A stretch of 64,000 nt of DNA from Pseudoxanthomonas beigongshangi (GCF_016820515.1 NZ_JADHDV010000001.1:1-64000), one strand, 5' to 3'; positions 1 to 8,555 are shown, counted from the stretch's first letter. Numbers and translations: made by a program. The notes: generated from the letters alone by a model not told the origin.

Positions 1-167
1 AGTGTCTACAGAACTCTGGCCGGTCCACCGGGACTAGGGGAACTGCACCGAAAGCATGGAGCCATAGTCGTGGTTGCAGGCGGCCTTAGTTGGTAGACAA
101 TCTTGACCATCAACGCGGTCGCTTGGTCGGATACACTCATTTCAGTTCTCTGATGCGGGATAGTGAG
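1..167. other. Left-edge stretch with no supported gene
   Basis: No reading frame here has convincing protein character. The first 37 bases read in frame 2 to a stop codon and could be the last codons of a gene that begins outside the window, but that is too short to identify. The rest lies downstream of the minus-strand small-gene cluster and appears non-coding. Confidence 0.4.
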
Positions 168-193
168 AAGGGCTGCACAAGTGCGCAGCCCTT
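168..193 (-). terminator. Hairpin downstream of the small-gene cluster
   Basis: The arms AAGGGCTGC and GCAGCCCTT are exact inverted repeats around an 8-base loop. They lie 20 bases past the stop of the minus-strand gene at 213-365. No run of T follows on the minus strand, so this is a candidate transcript end or stabilising hairpin rather than a canonical intrinsic terminator. Confidence 0.4.
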
Positions 194-212
194 GATGAAA
201 TCTATTCAGGAA

Positions 213-365
213 CTACTTCTTGCTATGTTGCGGGCCGCCTTCATTGGCTTGACGTTCCTTCGCCTGTTGGTCGCCCTGCTTGGCCTCCTTTTTGTCCGGT
301 TGGGACTGAGGCGCTGACGGCGCGGATTTCTTCTGGTCTTTGTCTTGTGGCTGATGGTTCTGCAT
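213..365 (-). CDS. Small hydrophilic Lys/Gln-rich protein, 50 aa
   Basis: This 50-codon frame starts at ATG 365, seven bases after an AGGAG ribosome binding site (CAGGAGAACGT), and stops at 213. The product is almost wholly charged and polar: Gln and Lys dominate, with DKDQKKS and QPDKKEAKQGDQQAKERQA stretches and no hydrophobic core, so it is probably disordered. It has no signal peptide or membrane segment. It is the last of several co-oriented minus-strand frames (FAS1 gene, 599-811, 439-588) and is followed by a hairpin. Small Lys/Gln-rich proteins of this kind often accompany stress genes, but no function can be assigned. The strong ribosome binding site is the main reason to accept it. 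Confidence 0.55.
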   Translation of the reverse strand: MQNHQPQDKDQKKSAPSAPQSQPDKKEAKQGDQQAKERQANEGGPQHSKK

Positions 366-438
366 TACGTTCTCCTGCTTGGCTTGTATCAATCGTCATA
401 TTTACGATGTCGCGCCTGGTTTGTAGGGATAGAAAAAG

Positions 439-588
439 CTATTGGTACTTGCCGGGATTTCGCAACTGCCCCTTGCCCGGCGGTTTGATGGGGAGACGAA
501 CTTCCGTTCGGGGCAGGGCGGCGTTGACCAAGGGGCGAGACACGCGAGGGGCGTGCTTGGCTTTGCCGCGTTTATTGGACTTGTCCAT
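439..588 (-). CDS. Small basic protein, 49 aa, unknown function
   Basis: ATG at 588 is preceded by GTGAGGAAATAGAA, a good Shine-Dalgarno at the right distance, which favours this start over the longer frame reaching 765. The product begins MDKSNKRGKAKH and is rich in Lys, Arg and Pro, with an estimated strongly positive net charge. It has no hydrophobic segment. It lies 73 bases upstream of the Lys/Gln-rich gene on the same strand. The composition would suit a nucleic-acid-binding or disordered stress peptide, but that is only inference. Confidence 0.45.
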   Translation of the reverse strand: MDKSNKRGKAKHAPRVSRPLVNAALPRTEVRLPIKPPGKGQLRNPGKYQ

Positions 589-598
589 TTCTATTTCC

Positions 599-811
599 TC
601 ACTTTGATTTCCAGCTCTTGCGCCATTTGTCAGGTGGTCCATGCGGATGCCAGCGAGGCGACCCTCCCTCTTTGTCTTGAATGCCCTGCTGTGGTGTTGG
701 TGGCCATCCCGTTCGCTTCGGGTCGGATGCGACATGCGCCAGGAAGGCGGGGGCGATGAGGCCAAGTTTTCGCCGGAGATAGTCCCGGACAGACTTCAGT
801 GCAGCTTTCAT
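599..811 (-). CDS. Hypothetical protein, 70 aa, doubtful
   Basis: The frame from ATG 811 to 599 begins with a plausible amphipathic segment (MKAALKSVRDYLRRKLGL). It then degrades into a Pro/Trp/Gly-rich stretch that looks like chance translation. There is no clear ribosome binding site. It is listed because it is co-oriented with its neighbours and ends 10 bases before the start of the next gene. It may be a frameshifted or decayed gene of which only the first third is real. Confidence 0.25.
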   Translation of the reverse strand: MKAALKSVRDYLRRKLGLIAPAFLAHVASDPKRTGWPPTPQQGIQDKEGGSPRWHPHGPPDKWRKSWKSK

Positions 812-930
812 AGGGGGTCTCAACTTCCGCTTGCGCGGTCGCTATTCGTGCGGGGCGTCATTCCAGTGATTCGACCCAACAACGCGGCAGGCGTCCCTTC
901 CTGCCGTCCACAGTCCCTTGTGGATTCTCG

Positions 931-1383
931 TCAGTGTTTGATTGGAGCCGGGATGTTGACCTTGTCGATGCCATGGAGGACGCCGTTGGTCGAGGTGATA
1001 TCGGCTTGGGTAACTTCAGCGCCATCGATGCTGAGTCGGTCACCTGCCAGTTGGATGGGCGCTGGCTGGCCGTTCACGGTCCGTGCGGCCTCCCACTTGC
1101 CAACGTCCGCCTTGCTGCGGCGACCATTGACGAGGTGATAGTTAAGTACGGAAGTGAGCTCCGCCTTGTTCTCAGGCTTGAACCATTCTTCCAGCTTGCC
1201 AGGAGGCAGTTTGGCGAACGCTTCATCCGTGGGGGCAAAGACCGTGAAGGGGCCAGGCCCGGCAAGGGTATCCTTCAATCCTGACTGATTCACAGCACGG
1301 GCGAAGGTCTTGAAGGAACCGTTGGCAGCAGCGGTATCCAGGAGGTTCTTCTCCTGGGGCTTGTTTTCTTGAGTCGTGTTCAT
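931..1383 (-). CDS. Fasciclin (FAS1) domain protein, 150 aa
   Basis: The start is taken at ATG 1383 (MNTTQENKPQEKNLLDTAAA); the upstream extension of the frame has no domain character. A single FAS1 domain covers about residues 12-145. It contains the family signatures GSFKTFARAV, the H1-like box GPFTVFAPTDEAFAKLP, a central NYHLVNGR and the closing TNGVLHGIDKVNIPA. FAS1 domains mediate adhesion and many bacterial ones are secreted. This one has no signal peptide and a hydrophilic N-terminus, so it is probably cytosolic or exported by other means. The family is certain; its role here is not known. An inverted repeat lies 17 bases upstream of the start. Confidence 0.85.
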   Translation of the reverse strand: MNTTQENKPQEKNLLDTAAANGSFKTFARAVNQSGLKDTLAGPGPFTVFAPTDEAFAKLPPGKLEEWFKPENKAELTSVLNYHLVNGRRSKADVGKWEAARTVNGQPAPIQLAGDRLSIDGAEVTQADITSTNGVLHGIDKVNIPAPIKH

Positions 1384-1399
1384 GTGTGAGCCTGGGTGT

Positions 1400-1418
1400 G
1401 ATTTGCGAATTGCAAATC
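1400..1418. promoter_or_regulatory. Inverted repeat upstream of the FAS1 gene
   Basis: GATTTGC and GCAAATC form a 7-base inverted repeat around GAATT. It ends 17 bases upstream of the FAS1 start codon on the minus strand. Its size and position suit an operator or leader hairpin. No regulator can be named. Confidence 0.3.
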
Positions 1419-1707
1419 GAAGATGGCCGAAGCCAAGGCCCCGATTGCCGGGGCGAGAACTCAATGCGGAGAGTGGGTGGAAGTGCGGCGCGGCTTGAGG
1501 AGCCGTTGCGGCATTGCGCGGCAACGAACCGAATATAGGCCCATTGGAGTTACCGTGCCGTGAGTGAATGCTACCGTTGGTCTGAGCGCAGGCCATATGG
1601 CGGCATGGGTGCTGCGCAGGTGCTATGGTGATTTGCTGCTGGAATACGAGTTACTCGTCTATCTCCAACGTCCGTTTCGTACCGGCCCGTACGACGGCGA
1701 GAACGTC

Positions 1708-1962
1708 ATGAAAAGAGATAAAGGGCACCGTGTCGTGAGTACCAACTTCGGCGAGACTATTGCAGCCCGCCAGACATCAGTGGCTGTGGAAAGGGCCGAG
1801 AACGAAGGCTGGCCCATCATTCCTATCGCAACGGAAGGGCCATCTTCCGTTGCCCGCTCCGGGGCGGTGCGGTGTGCTGCGAAGCATGTGATAAACCACT
1901 TCTGCAACGAATACAGGTTCTGGTCTGGACGGCCTGAGTCCGTACGTCGGGTGGCACACTAG
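1708..1962 (+). CDS. Possible hypothetical protein, 84 aa
   Basis: ATG 1708 follows a weak purine stretch (CGAGAACGTC) and opens a frame of 84 codons beginning MKRDKGHRVVSTNFGETIAA. No motif, signal peptide or membrane segment is visible, and competing frames exist on the other strand. It is the best candidate in the 1564-2030 interval, which is otherwise without a recognisable gene. Confidence 0.25.
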   Translation: MKRDKGHRVVSTNFGETIAARQTSVAVERAENEGWPIIPIATEGPSSVARSGAVRCAAKHVINHFCNEYRFWSGRPESVRRVAH

Positions 1963-2031
1963 GGCAACATTTGGGGTCGTAAAGACAGGTCAGGTCGTGA
2001 CGTTCTTGTCGGCGATTGCGCCGGCTGCGCC

Positions 2032-2367
2032 TTGGATGTGTCGAAAGCGGCGGAGAGAGTCGTCATCGACATTGAGGCCGAGTTGTTGCATTGGGAGCAG
2101 GTCATCCAGAGAGGGGGCCTCACCGGCCTTGACCACAATTTTCGGCAGCTACGTCCTACTCTGAAATTCTCCTACGATGCCTACTTGGCTTGGAGAGGGC
2201 AGGTTCTGATTGAACTGGAGAGTGTTCTGAAGTGTTCCTATGACCGGCAAGTCGATCCCCGAATGAGGCTTGATTGGTTCTATGCCGAACGGGTGGTGCA
2301 GGCCGTATGGCTGCGCCTTGGTGGCGATAGCTGTGTGGAATTCCAGCAAGTAGAGGTAGTGCAGTGA
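2032..2367 (+). CDS. Hypothetical protein, 111 aa
   Basis: The reading frame uses TTG 2032 or GTG 2038 as start. It encodes a protein of balanced composition with regular helical patterning (KAAERVVIDIEAELLHWEQV) and an aromatic-rich C-terminus (LDWFYAERVVQAVWLRLGG). Its 4-base overlap (GTGA) with the next gene suggests a translationally coupled pair. It has no signal peptide and no known motif, and its codon use is less GC-biased than the core genes, in keeping with the accessory region. Confidence 0.45.
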   Translation: MDVSKAAERVVIDIEAELLHWEQVIQRGGLTGLDHNFRQLRPTLKFSYDAYLAWRGQVLIELESVLKCSYDRQVDPRMRLDWFYAERVVQAVWLRLGGDSCVEFQQVEVVQ

Positions 2368-2630
2368 ATACGACACAACGTCAGGTACTGGCCTTGCGTA
2401 TCGGAAAAGGCCAGTCGATTGGATCCAGTGAGTTGCGAACCCTGTGGGCGACTGCATGTTCATCAATAGATGTCAAAGTCACGTGCATGGCTGTTGGTGA
2501 GAACATTGAACGCCAGACTTATGGTCTTTGGGGTGGGCTGAATCTCAATCGGCGTAGCGCCGGGATCCGAATGAGAAAGCTCCTTGCGCTGCGGGGGTAT
2601 CTGTTCACGCTCAGGGACGTCGGACTGTAG
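2364..2630 (+). CDS. Hypothetical protein, 88 aa
   Basis: This frame begins at GTG 2364, overlapping the stop of the upstream gene by four bases. It encodes 88 residues starting MNTTQRQVLALRIGKGQSIG. There is no recognisable domain; the C-terminal third is basic and Leu-rich. The coupled start is the main support. It could be a fragment of an island gene. Confidence 0.35.
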   Translation: MNTTQRQVLALRIGKGQSIGSSELRTLWATACSSIDVKVTCMAVGENIERQTYGLWGGLNLNRRSAGIRMRKLLALRGYLFTLRDVGL

Positions 2631-2694
2631 GTAGTTCTGGGCGCATTGACGTTTTGCACGCATTCCTCACATCGTGCGTGACGGCCGGATTTCG

Positions 2695-2919
2695 CTAATG
2701 CCTCGCGCCCAACTCACGAGGAATGATGCCTTCACACGCCAGTCGGAACATGGCGTGGTAATAGATGAGCGTCTTATCGTCGGGACCGGCACCCACCAGC
2801 AACGGACCCCAGGCTATCTCAATGCGCTGCCAGAGCGCGTCCCCAGTCAGACCATCGTCCTTGATGAGAGGAATCTCGGCCAGGAAGTCCTGCCAAGCTT
2901 TTGGGTCGCAGGTGGTCAT
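2695..2919 (-). CDS. RHS-locus-associated small protein, 74 aa (copy 1)
   Basis: This frame is almost identical to the one at 10450-10674; they differ at about eight of 74 residues. Both copies lie on the minus strand immediately upstream of, and divergent from, an RHS toxin locus. Near-synonymous conservation of the frame in two copies shows that it is translated. The protein begins MTTCDPKAWQDFLAEIPLIK, is acidic and helical, and has no signal peptide or membrane segment. No family is recognised. Its placement suggests a partner or regulator of the RHS locus, but it may simply have been carried along in the duplication. Confidence 0.65.
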   Translation of the reverse strand: MTTCDPKAWQDFLAEIPLIKDDGLTGDALWQRIEIAWGPLLVGAGPDDKTLIYYHAMFRLACEGIIPRELGARH

Positions 2920-3027
2920 TGGGTGGTCCGTGCCGGCATCAACCGATGGCTAATTCGGCATTCTACCCAATGAAATTGCACCGATCAGGGATGGCGGTTA
3001 TGACAATTGCCTTATTGTTGCGCGGAG

Positions 3028-3057
3028 TTGACGCGAGCATCTCCGGAGCGGTATTGA
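3028..3057 (+). promoter_or_regulatory. Candidate sigma-70 promoter for RHS locus 1
   Basis: TTGACG (3028-3033) and TATTGA (3052-3057) are separated by 18 bases and lie about 90 bases upstream of the first RHS gene. The -35 element matches five of six consensus bases and the -10 is fair. The interval also carries the start of the divergent 74-aa gene. Prediction only. Confidence 0.4.
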
Positions 3058-3145
3058 TACGCCACATTTGATGTGTTTCAGGGGACGCGGCGCACCGCTG
3101 CGCATTCAGGGAATTCGACCGGCTACGGTTGAAAGGGAAGAGGAA

Positions 3146-4930
3146 ATGAGAGGCTCCATCAGGATTCTGCTCCTGACGATGACGTTCGCCGCGCCGCTGC
3201 CTGCCCTCGCGCAGGTCACCATTCCACAGGAATACGAGAAGACCGTCCAGGCCAAGCAGGTCATTGGGGCCTTGGGGATGGATTTGTTCGGCGAGAGCAC
3301 CAGTTTCTATACGGGCGCCACCAGTTTCAGCGCGCTGGATGTCAGCCTGCCGGGCAACAGCGGACTGCCGATGGAAATCCGTCGGCAATTCGTTGTGGAA
3401 AGCCGGGACTCGCTGGATCGCAACCGGCTGTTGACGCGGGACGGCGGGTTCGCCGATTGGGAATTGGATCTGCCGCACCTGCGCGGGGTCTTCGCGTACG
3501 GCAAGGGATGGCAGGTGAACGGCACCACGACTGCGGCCAGGAACCAGCGCTGCGCCGGCGGAAACTCGTTTCCGCCCGAACCGCCCATCGCCGATGGCTC
3601 TCCCAGCGGATTCTGGGCCGCCGCCGAATACTGGCAAGGCAACCACCTGCACCTGCCAGCGGGCGGCGACCAGGAAATGCTGCTCATCGAGAATCCGACA
3701 TCACCCCGCCCCAACGACGGCAAGACCTATGTCTGGATTACCGAAAATCTCTGGGCCTTCTCCTGTCTTACCGGTACTGCCAATGGCGTAGCCGGGGATG
3801 CCTTCTTGGCGGTGGCTCCGGACGGCACCCGCTATTGGTTCAACTGGGTCGCCAAGCGGGAGGTCGCGGTCATCACCAAGACGGTCGGCGGCCCCATCGA
3901 TGCCCTCGCCGCGCAGGATGCCAGCGTCATGGCCGCGCCGGGAGGAACAGGGTCCGGCCTGATGCGCGAAGAGGTCCGCTTCCTTCCCACCCGTGTAGAA
4001 GACAAGGCGGGCAACTACATCACCTATACCTATGACCCCGCCAAGCCGTGGCGGTTGCTGAGCATGGCCGCCAATGACGGGCGTTCCCTGACCATGACCT
4101 ACGATGCCGCGGGTCACATCAGCACGGTCACCGATGGCACCCGGACCTGGACTTACACCTATGGCAATGGACTGACGGAAGTCACGCTGCCCGACCAGAG
4201 TCGCTGGCAGATTGATTTTGCAGGTCTGCGCGATGCCTTCACAATGCCCTATTCGCCCGGCGGATTGATGTGCTCCGAGTCCGGAGCCAGCACTGTCCAA
4301 TCCGTGTATACGGGCACCATCACCCATCCCTCTGGTGCCATTGGTACCTTCAGTTTCCAGTCCCGCACCCATGGCCGGTCCTACGTACCCAAGGTATGTG
4401 TAAGACCAGGCGGCATCGCGATACTGGACGACTACGCGCAGACGCCCTTTCTCTTCAACACAGTGGGCATCATCCAGAAGAAGATAGAAGGCCCCGGCGT
4501 TGCATCCCCTTATATCTGGACCTACAGCTACGGTGCGCCCAACAACAGTTGGGAGGAAAACTGCGCCAGTGGCTGCGTGGCGACGAAAACCGTGGAAGTG
4601 ACCGGTCCCGACGAATGGAAACGCTACACCTTCGGTAACCGCTACCGCCAGAATGAAGGCCGCTTGTTGAAGACCGAGTCGGGTACCAGCCCGACCAACA
4701 TCCTGGAAGTGGAAGAAACCGTCTATCAGACCGACCCGACGGGACAGCTCTATCCGGGATATCTCGGTGCTAGCCTCTACACACGCGGCGACTACATGGC
4801 GGGCAAGTTGACGCCGGTAAAGACCCGAACCATCAAGCGCCAGGGCACCGGCTTTACCTATACGGCTAACAGCTATGACCAGTACGCGCGCCCGGTCAGC
4901 GTCACCAAAAGCAGTGCGCCGGCGCCATGA
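3146..4930 (+). CDS. Secreted RHS/YD-repeat protein, N-terminal component of locus 1, 594 aa
   Basis: ATG 3146 follows AAGGGAAGAGGAA and gives a Sec signal peptide (MRGSIRILLLTMTFAAPLPALAQ, cleaved after ALA-Q). The mature part opens with the typical RHS entry region (QVIGALGMDLFGES, then a beta-rich segment with DVSLPGNSGLPMEIRRQF), followed by a Cys-containing segment and YD-like repeats from about residue 285 (YITYTYDPAKPWRLLS, YTYGNGLTEVTLPDQSRWQ). It has no RHS core and no toxin tip, and ends after a repeat-like segment (YTANSYDQYARPVSVTKS). A 62-base gap separates it from the second RHS gene. It appears to be the front half of a split RHS cage. A paralogue with the same layout is at 11025-12881. 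Confidence 0.85.
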   Translation: MRGSIRILLLTMTFAAPLPALAQVTIPQEYEKTVQAKQVIGALGMDLFGESTSFYTGATSFSALDVSLPGNSGLPMEIRRQFVVESRDSLDRNRLLTRDGGFADWELDLPHLRGVFAYGKGWQVNGTTTAARNQRCAGGNSFPPEPPIADGSPSGFWAAAEYWQGNHLHLPAGGDQEMLLIENPTSPRPNDGKTYVWITENLWAFSCLTGTANGVAGDAFLAVAPDGTRYWFNWVAKREVAVITKTVGGPIDALAAQDASVMAAPGGTGSGLMREEVRFLPTRVEDKAGNYITYTYDPAKPWRLLSMAANDGRSLTMTYDAAGHISTVTDGTRTWTYTYGNGLTEVTLPDQSRWQIDFAGLRDAFTMPYSPGGLMCSESGASTVQSVYTGTITHPSGAIGTFSFQSRTHGRSYVPKVCVRPGGIAILDDYAQTPFLFNTVGIIQKKIEGPGVASPYIWTYSYGAPNNSWEENCASGCVATKTVEVTGPDEWKRYTFGNRYRQNEGRLLKTESGTSPTNILEVEETVYQTDPTGQLYPGYLGASLYTRGDYMAGKLTPVKTRTIKRQGTGFTYTANSYDQYARPVSVTKSSAPAP

Positions 4931-4992
4931 CGAGCTGTGGCGAAGACAGGGCTGAACGACCGGCCTTGGCCGGTTTCGAGAGGGAATCACGC

Positions 4993-7900
4993 ATGAAGCG
5001 GACGGTATTGGGAATGGTGCTGGCGTTGCCGTTAGTGGCGCAGGCGCAGAGCTGGAGTCGGACCGAGACCATCACGTACCACGACAACCCGACGGTGTGG
5101 GTATTGGGGCAGACGGCCAAGGTGATCTGCGTGGCGCCGGCCGAGTGCACGCCGTCCTGGGCGCCTACGGGAATCGTGATGTCGGAGACGACCTACGACA
5201 CCCTGGCCCGGCCGGTGACGGTGAAGTCCTTCGGCAAGCTGACGCAGACCCTGACCTACGACACCACCTCCACGGTGGCCAGCGGTCAGCTGGGGACGCT
5301 GAAGACGGTCAAAGACGGCAACAACAACGTCACCACCTTCGGCAACTGGAAGCGGGGCATTCCGCAGGCCATCACCCATGCCGACAGTACGAGCCAGTCG
5401 GCGGTGGTGGATGACCGGGGCTGGATTGACTCGGTCACCGACGAGAACGGCTACAAGACCTGCTACACCTACGACACCATGGGGCGGCTGGCGAGCATTA
5501 CGTACCCCTCGGAGAGCGCGGCCAATGCCTGCGACACGACCGAGGCGAGCTGGAAGAAGACCCTGCTGACGTTCCAGCCGGTGGCGGTGGTCGAGTATGG
5601 CATTCCGGTCGGCCACTGGCGGCAGACGGTGAGCACCGGGGCGGGGCAGAAGATTACGTACTACGACGCCTTGTGGCGGCCGCTGGTGACCAAGGAGCTG
5701 GATGCCACCAATGGCACGGCCGAGACGTTGACCAAGCGGTTCCAGCGCTTTGCCTACGACGCCGAGGGACGCACCACCTTTGCCTCCTACCCCGGCACCA
5801 CCGATGCGCTGACCAAGGGCACCTGGACCGAGTACGACGCGCTGGGCCGAGTGACCTCGGTGAGCCAGGACAGCGAACTGGCGGCGCCGAGCAACCTGCT
5901 GACCACGACCACGCAATACCTCACCGGTTTCAAGACCCTGGTCACCAGCCCCAAGGGTCAGGTCACCACCACCAGCTACCAGACCTACGACCAACCCAGT
6001 TACGACTGGCCGGTGGCCATCACCCACCCGGAAGGCACCTACACCGACATCAGCCGGGACGTGTACGGCAAGGTGCTGACCATCACCCGGCGCAATGCCG
6101 GCAACACCGCCTGGCAGCGCCGCTACTACGTCTACAACGCCGCCCAGGAGCTGTGCAAAAGCACCGAGACCGAGACCGGCACCACGGCGTATGGCTACGA
6201 CGGTGCAGGCAACCTGAGCTGGAGTGCGGCGGGTCTGAGCTGGTCGCCGCCGGGGCCGTGCGAGCACACCAAGGAAGGCGTGGTGGCGCGCCGGGTGGAC
6301 CGCACCTATGACGCACGCAATCGGGTCAAGACACTAGTGTTCCCGGATGGACGCGGCAACACCACCAACACCTATGCCCCGGATGGTCAATTGGCCAGCA
6401 CAGCCGTGGACAATGACGGCACCAACGTGGTCACCACCACGTACAGCTACAACCGCCGTCGCCTGCCCACCAGCGAACGGATGCAATGGGGAAGTATCGA
6501 TTGGTCCATCGGCTATACCTATAACGCATTGGGGCACTTGGCCAGTCAGACCTACCCGAATACCGGGACAGTCACTTATGCGCCGAATGGTCTGGGACAG
6601 CCGACGCAAGCCGGCACTTATGCGACGGGAGTGACCTACCACCCTAACGGGGCGGTGAAGAACTTCACCTACGGCAATGGCATGGTCTACACCATGGCCC
6701 AGAATGCCCGCGGCCTGCCGACATGGAGCGTGGACTGCCTGATTGCCGGAGACTGCACCTTGTCCAATCGGCGCAAGTACCTGGCGTATACCTACGACGG
6801 CAATGGCAACGTGGCGACCATCACCGACCATGTCAACGGCCGCCAGACCCGGGCAATGACCTACGACGGCCTGGACCGGCTGACCCAGGCCACCGGCCCG
6901 AGCTTTGGTACCGCCACATACGGGTACAACGCTCTGGACAACATGACCACGCTAAAGGTCACCGCTGGTAGCAATATTCGGGACCATACCTATAACTACG
7001 ACACAGGCAACCGGCTAATCAGCGTTACCAATACCGTCGGCGGTGCCACGGTGGTTGGTCTGAGCTATGACGCCCAAGGCAACCTGGCAAACCAGAACGG
7101 CCGGGTATTCAACTTCGACTATGGCAATCGACTGCGCGGCGTGAACGGTGTGGCCAGCTATGTCTACGATGGCCATGGCCGACGGGTGCGGGACTACACC
7201 ACGGCCAGCAAGTACAGCCTGTACAGCCAGAGCGGGCAACTGGTGTTCGACAATGATGGCCGTGCCGGAAAGTCCAGCCAGTATGTATATCTGGGCACCA
7301 GTCTGGTGGCGGTGCGGGAGGTGGCCGGCAGTGTGACGACGGTGAAGTACCAGCACACCGATGCGCTGGGTACGCCCGTCGCAGTCACGGATGCAGCCAA
7401 GGCCATTGTTCAGACCAGCGAGTACGAACCCTATGGACAACTGGTCAACCGGCCGCTGACGGACGGGCCGGGCTTCACCGGGCATGTGCAGGATGCGGCC
7501 ACCGGGCTGACCTACATGCAGCAGCGGTATTACGATCCGCTCATCGGGCGGTTCCTGTCGGTCGACCCGGTGACGGCGTATGAGAAGCCTGTAACTAACT
7601 TCTGCCGTTACTGCTATGCCAGAAACAACCCATATAGATTTACCGATCCGGATGGTAGAGATACCGTTGGCGAAATGATTGACCAAGAAGCCTCTGCTGC
7701 TGCGCAACGGGGAGACAACTTGGCCACGTACGGATGGGCGTTTACGGCAGCAGCGTGGAACATTCTAGGGGCGGAAGGTGTTAGCCAGATTACCGACAAG
7801 GGACTATCTGGGACTGGAAACGGGAGCAAGGCAGGTGCTGCCGTAGAACTGGCCTCAGTGCTTCCAGTTGTTAAGGCTGCACGGGCAGTCGCCACACCCG

Positions 7901-8190
7901 TAAAATCGCTAATCAAGGCAGATTCGTTCTTAGTGAAAGCTGCTGAGTCTGCTGGAAAATCGGTTCAGAAATCTTTGGATGGACTGGTTTCTCAATTGTC
8001 CAAGGGGAACATGAACCCAGGCATCGGCACCAAACACTTATTTTCTGGGATCTTCGAGGCCAGAGCCCGCGATGGTGCCCGGGTCTACTTTCGCCAAACC
8101 GAGGGCGGTGGGATTGAAGTTGTGGCGAAGAGCTCAAAGCAGAACCAAGAGCAAGTTATCGGACGCCTCAAGGATATGTATGAAAAGTAG
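4993..8190 (+). CDS. Secreted RHS-core toxin protein of locus 1 with C-terminal toxin tip, 1065 aa
   Basis: The start at ATG 4993 gives a second signal peptide (MKRTVLGMVLALPLVAQAQS). About twenty YD-type repeats follow (for example YTYDTMGRLASI, YAYDAEGRT, YSYNRRRLPT). The RHS-associated core ends with YMQQRYYDPLIGRFLSVDP and closes at FTDPDGR (residues 885-889). The remaining 177 residues are unlike the paralogue and AT-richer. They hold an Ala-rich linker and a terminal domain of about 70 residues (GIGTKHL, ARDGARVYFR, GIEVVAKSSKQNQEQV). That pattern resembles RelE/ParE-like (BECR-fold) RNase toxins of polymorphic systems; this is a pattern match, not a proof. Sec export and the absence of PAAR or VgrG nearby argue against type VI delivery. 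The gene overlaps the putative immunity gene by 11 bases. Confidence 0.88.
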   Translation: MKRTVLGMVLALPLVAQAQSWSRTETITYHDNPTVWVLGQTAKVICVAPAECTPSWAPTGIVMSETTYDTLARPVTVKSFGKLTQTLTYDTTSTVASGQLGTLKTVKDGNNNVTTFGNWKRGIPQAITHADSTSQSAVVDDRGWIDSVTDENGYKTCYTYDTMGRLASITYPSESAANACDTTEASWKKTLLTFQPVAVVEYGIPVGHWRQTVSTGAGQKITYYDALWRPLVTKELDATNGTAETLTKRFQRFAYDAEGRTTFASYPGTTDALTKGTWTEYDALGRVTSVSQDSELAAPSNLLTTTTQYLTGFKTLVTSPKGQVTTTSYQTYDQPSYDWPVAITHPEGTYTDISRDVYGKVLTITRRNAGNTAWQRRYYVYNAAQELCKSTETETGTTAYGYDGAGNLSWSAAGLSWSPPGPCEHTKEGVVARRVDRTYDARNRVKTLVFPDGRGNTTNTYAPDGQLASTAVDNDGTNVVTTTYSYNRRRLPTSERMQWGSIDWSIGYTYNALGHLASQTYPNTGTVTYAPNGLGQPTQAGTYATGVTYHPNGAVKNFTYGNGMVYTMAQNARGLPTWSVDCLIAGDCTLSNRRKYLAYTYDGNGNVATITDHVNGRQTRAMTYDGLDRLTQATGPSFGTATYGYNALDNMTTLKVTAGSNIRDHTYNYDTGNRLISVTNTVGGATVVGLSYDAQGNLANQNGRVFNFDYGNRLRGVNGVASYVYDGHGRRVRDYTTASKYSLYSQSGQLVFDNDGRAGKSSQYVYLGTSLVAVREVAGSVTTVKYQHTDALGTPVAVTDAAKAIVQTSEYEPYGQLVNRPLTDGPGFTGHVQDAATGLTYMQQRYYDPLIGRFLSVDPVTAYEKPVTNFCRYCYARNNPYRFTDPDGRDTVGEMIDQEASAAAQRGDNLATYGWAFTAAAWNILGAEGVSQITDKGLSGTGNGSKAGAAVELASVLPVVKAARAVATPVKSLIKADSFLVKAAESAGKSVQKSLDGLVSQLSKGNMNPGIGTKHLFSGIFEARARDGARVYFRQTEGGGIEVVAKSSKQNQEQVIGRLKDMYEK

Positions 8191-8485
8191 TGTCTATCCA
8201 ATTGAGATTCGAATCCATCACGAAGTAGACGATGTTTTGAATGACAACGTAGATGCGGAGGTAGTGCTTTCAAATGGTGAAAGTAGAACGGTTACGTTCT
8301 TTACTCTCAGGAACATAGAGCAAGTGCTTAGTCGCTATAAGGAGTCTGGCGAATGCTTGTTTGGTAAGTATTTTTGGGCGAAGGATCTGATTATAGTTGA
8401 GAGTCTCGATTTTGAAGTCATCCGAAAGGTGGTGTGGGACCTTGTTGAGAGCGGTGAGTATGAAGGAGCGCTTGGTAGAAAGTAG
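8180..8485 (+). CDS. Putative cognate immunity protein of locus 1, 101 aa
   Basis: ATG 8180 lies inside the last codons of the toxin gene, seven bases after AAGGA, so the two are translationally coupled. The product is acidic, has no signal peptide and looks like a small alpha/beta protein (YPIEIRIHHEVDDVLNDNV, then RTVTFFTLRNIEQVLSRY and YFWAKDLIIVESLDFEVIRK). Position directly behind a toxin tip, small size, acidity and low GC are the usual marks of an immunity gene. A cytosolic immunity protein would suit an RNase tip. No named family is claimed. Confidence 0.65.
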   Translation: MKSSVYPIEIRIHHEVDDVLNDNVDAEVVLSNGESRTVTFFTLRNIEQVLSRYKESGECLFGKYFWAKDLIIVESLDFEVIRKVVWDLVESGEYEGALGRK

Positions 8486-8555
8486 TGTCGAGTGACTTGT
8501 TCAGTTGACAGGGCTGACCTACCTTTCTGTGGTACGCCCCCGCTTTCGTAGACGG

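Noticed and set aside
1-37. Tail of an insertion sequence transposase at the left edge
   Set aside because: The codons end VSTELWPVHRD before a stop, which could be an IS transposase tail, but 11 residues cannot be identified and no terminal repeat is visible.
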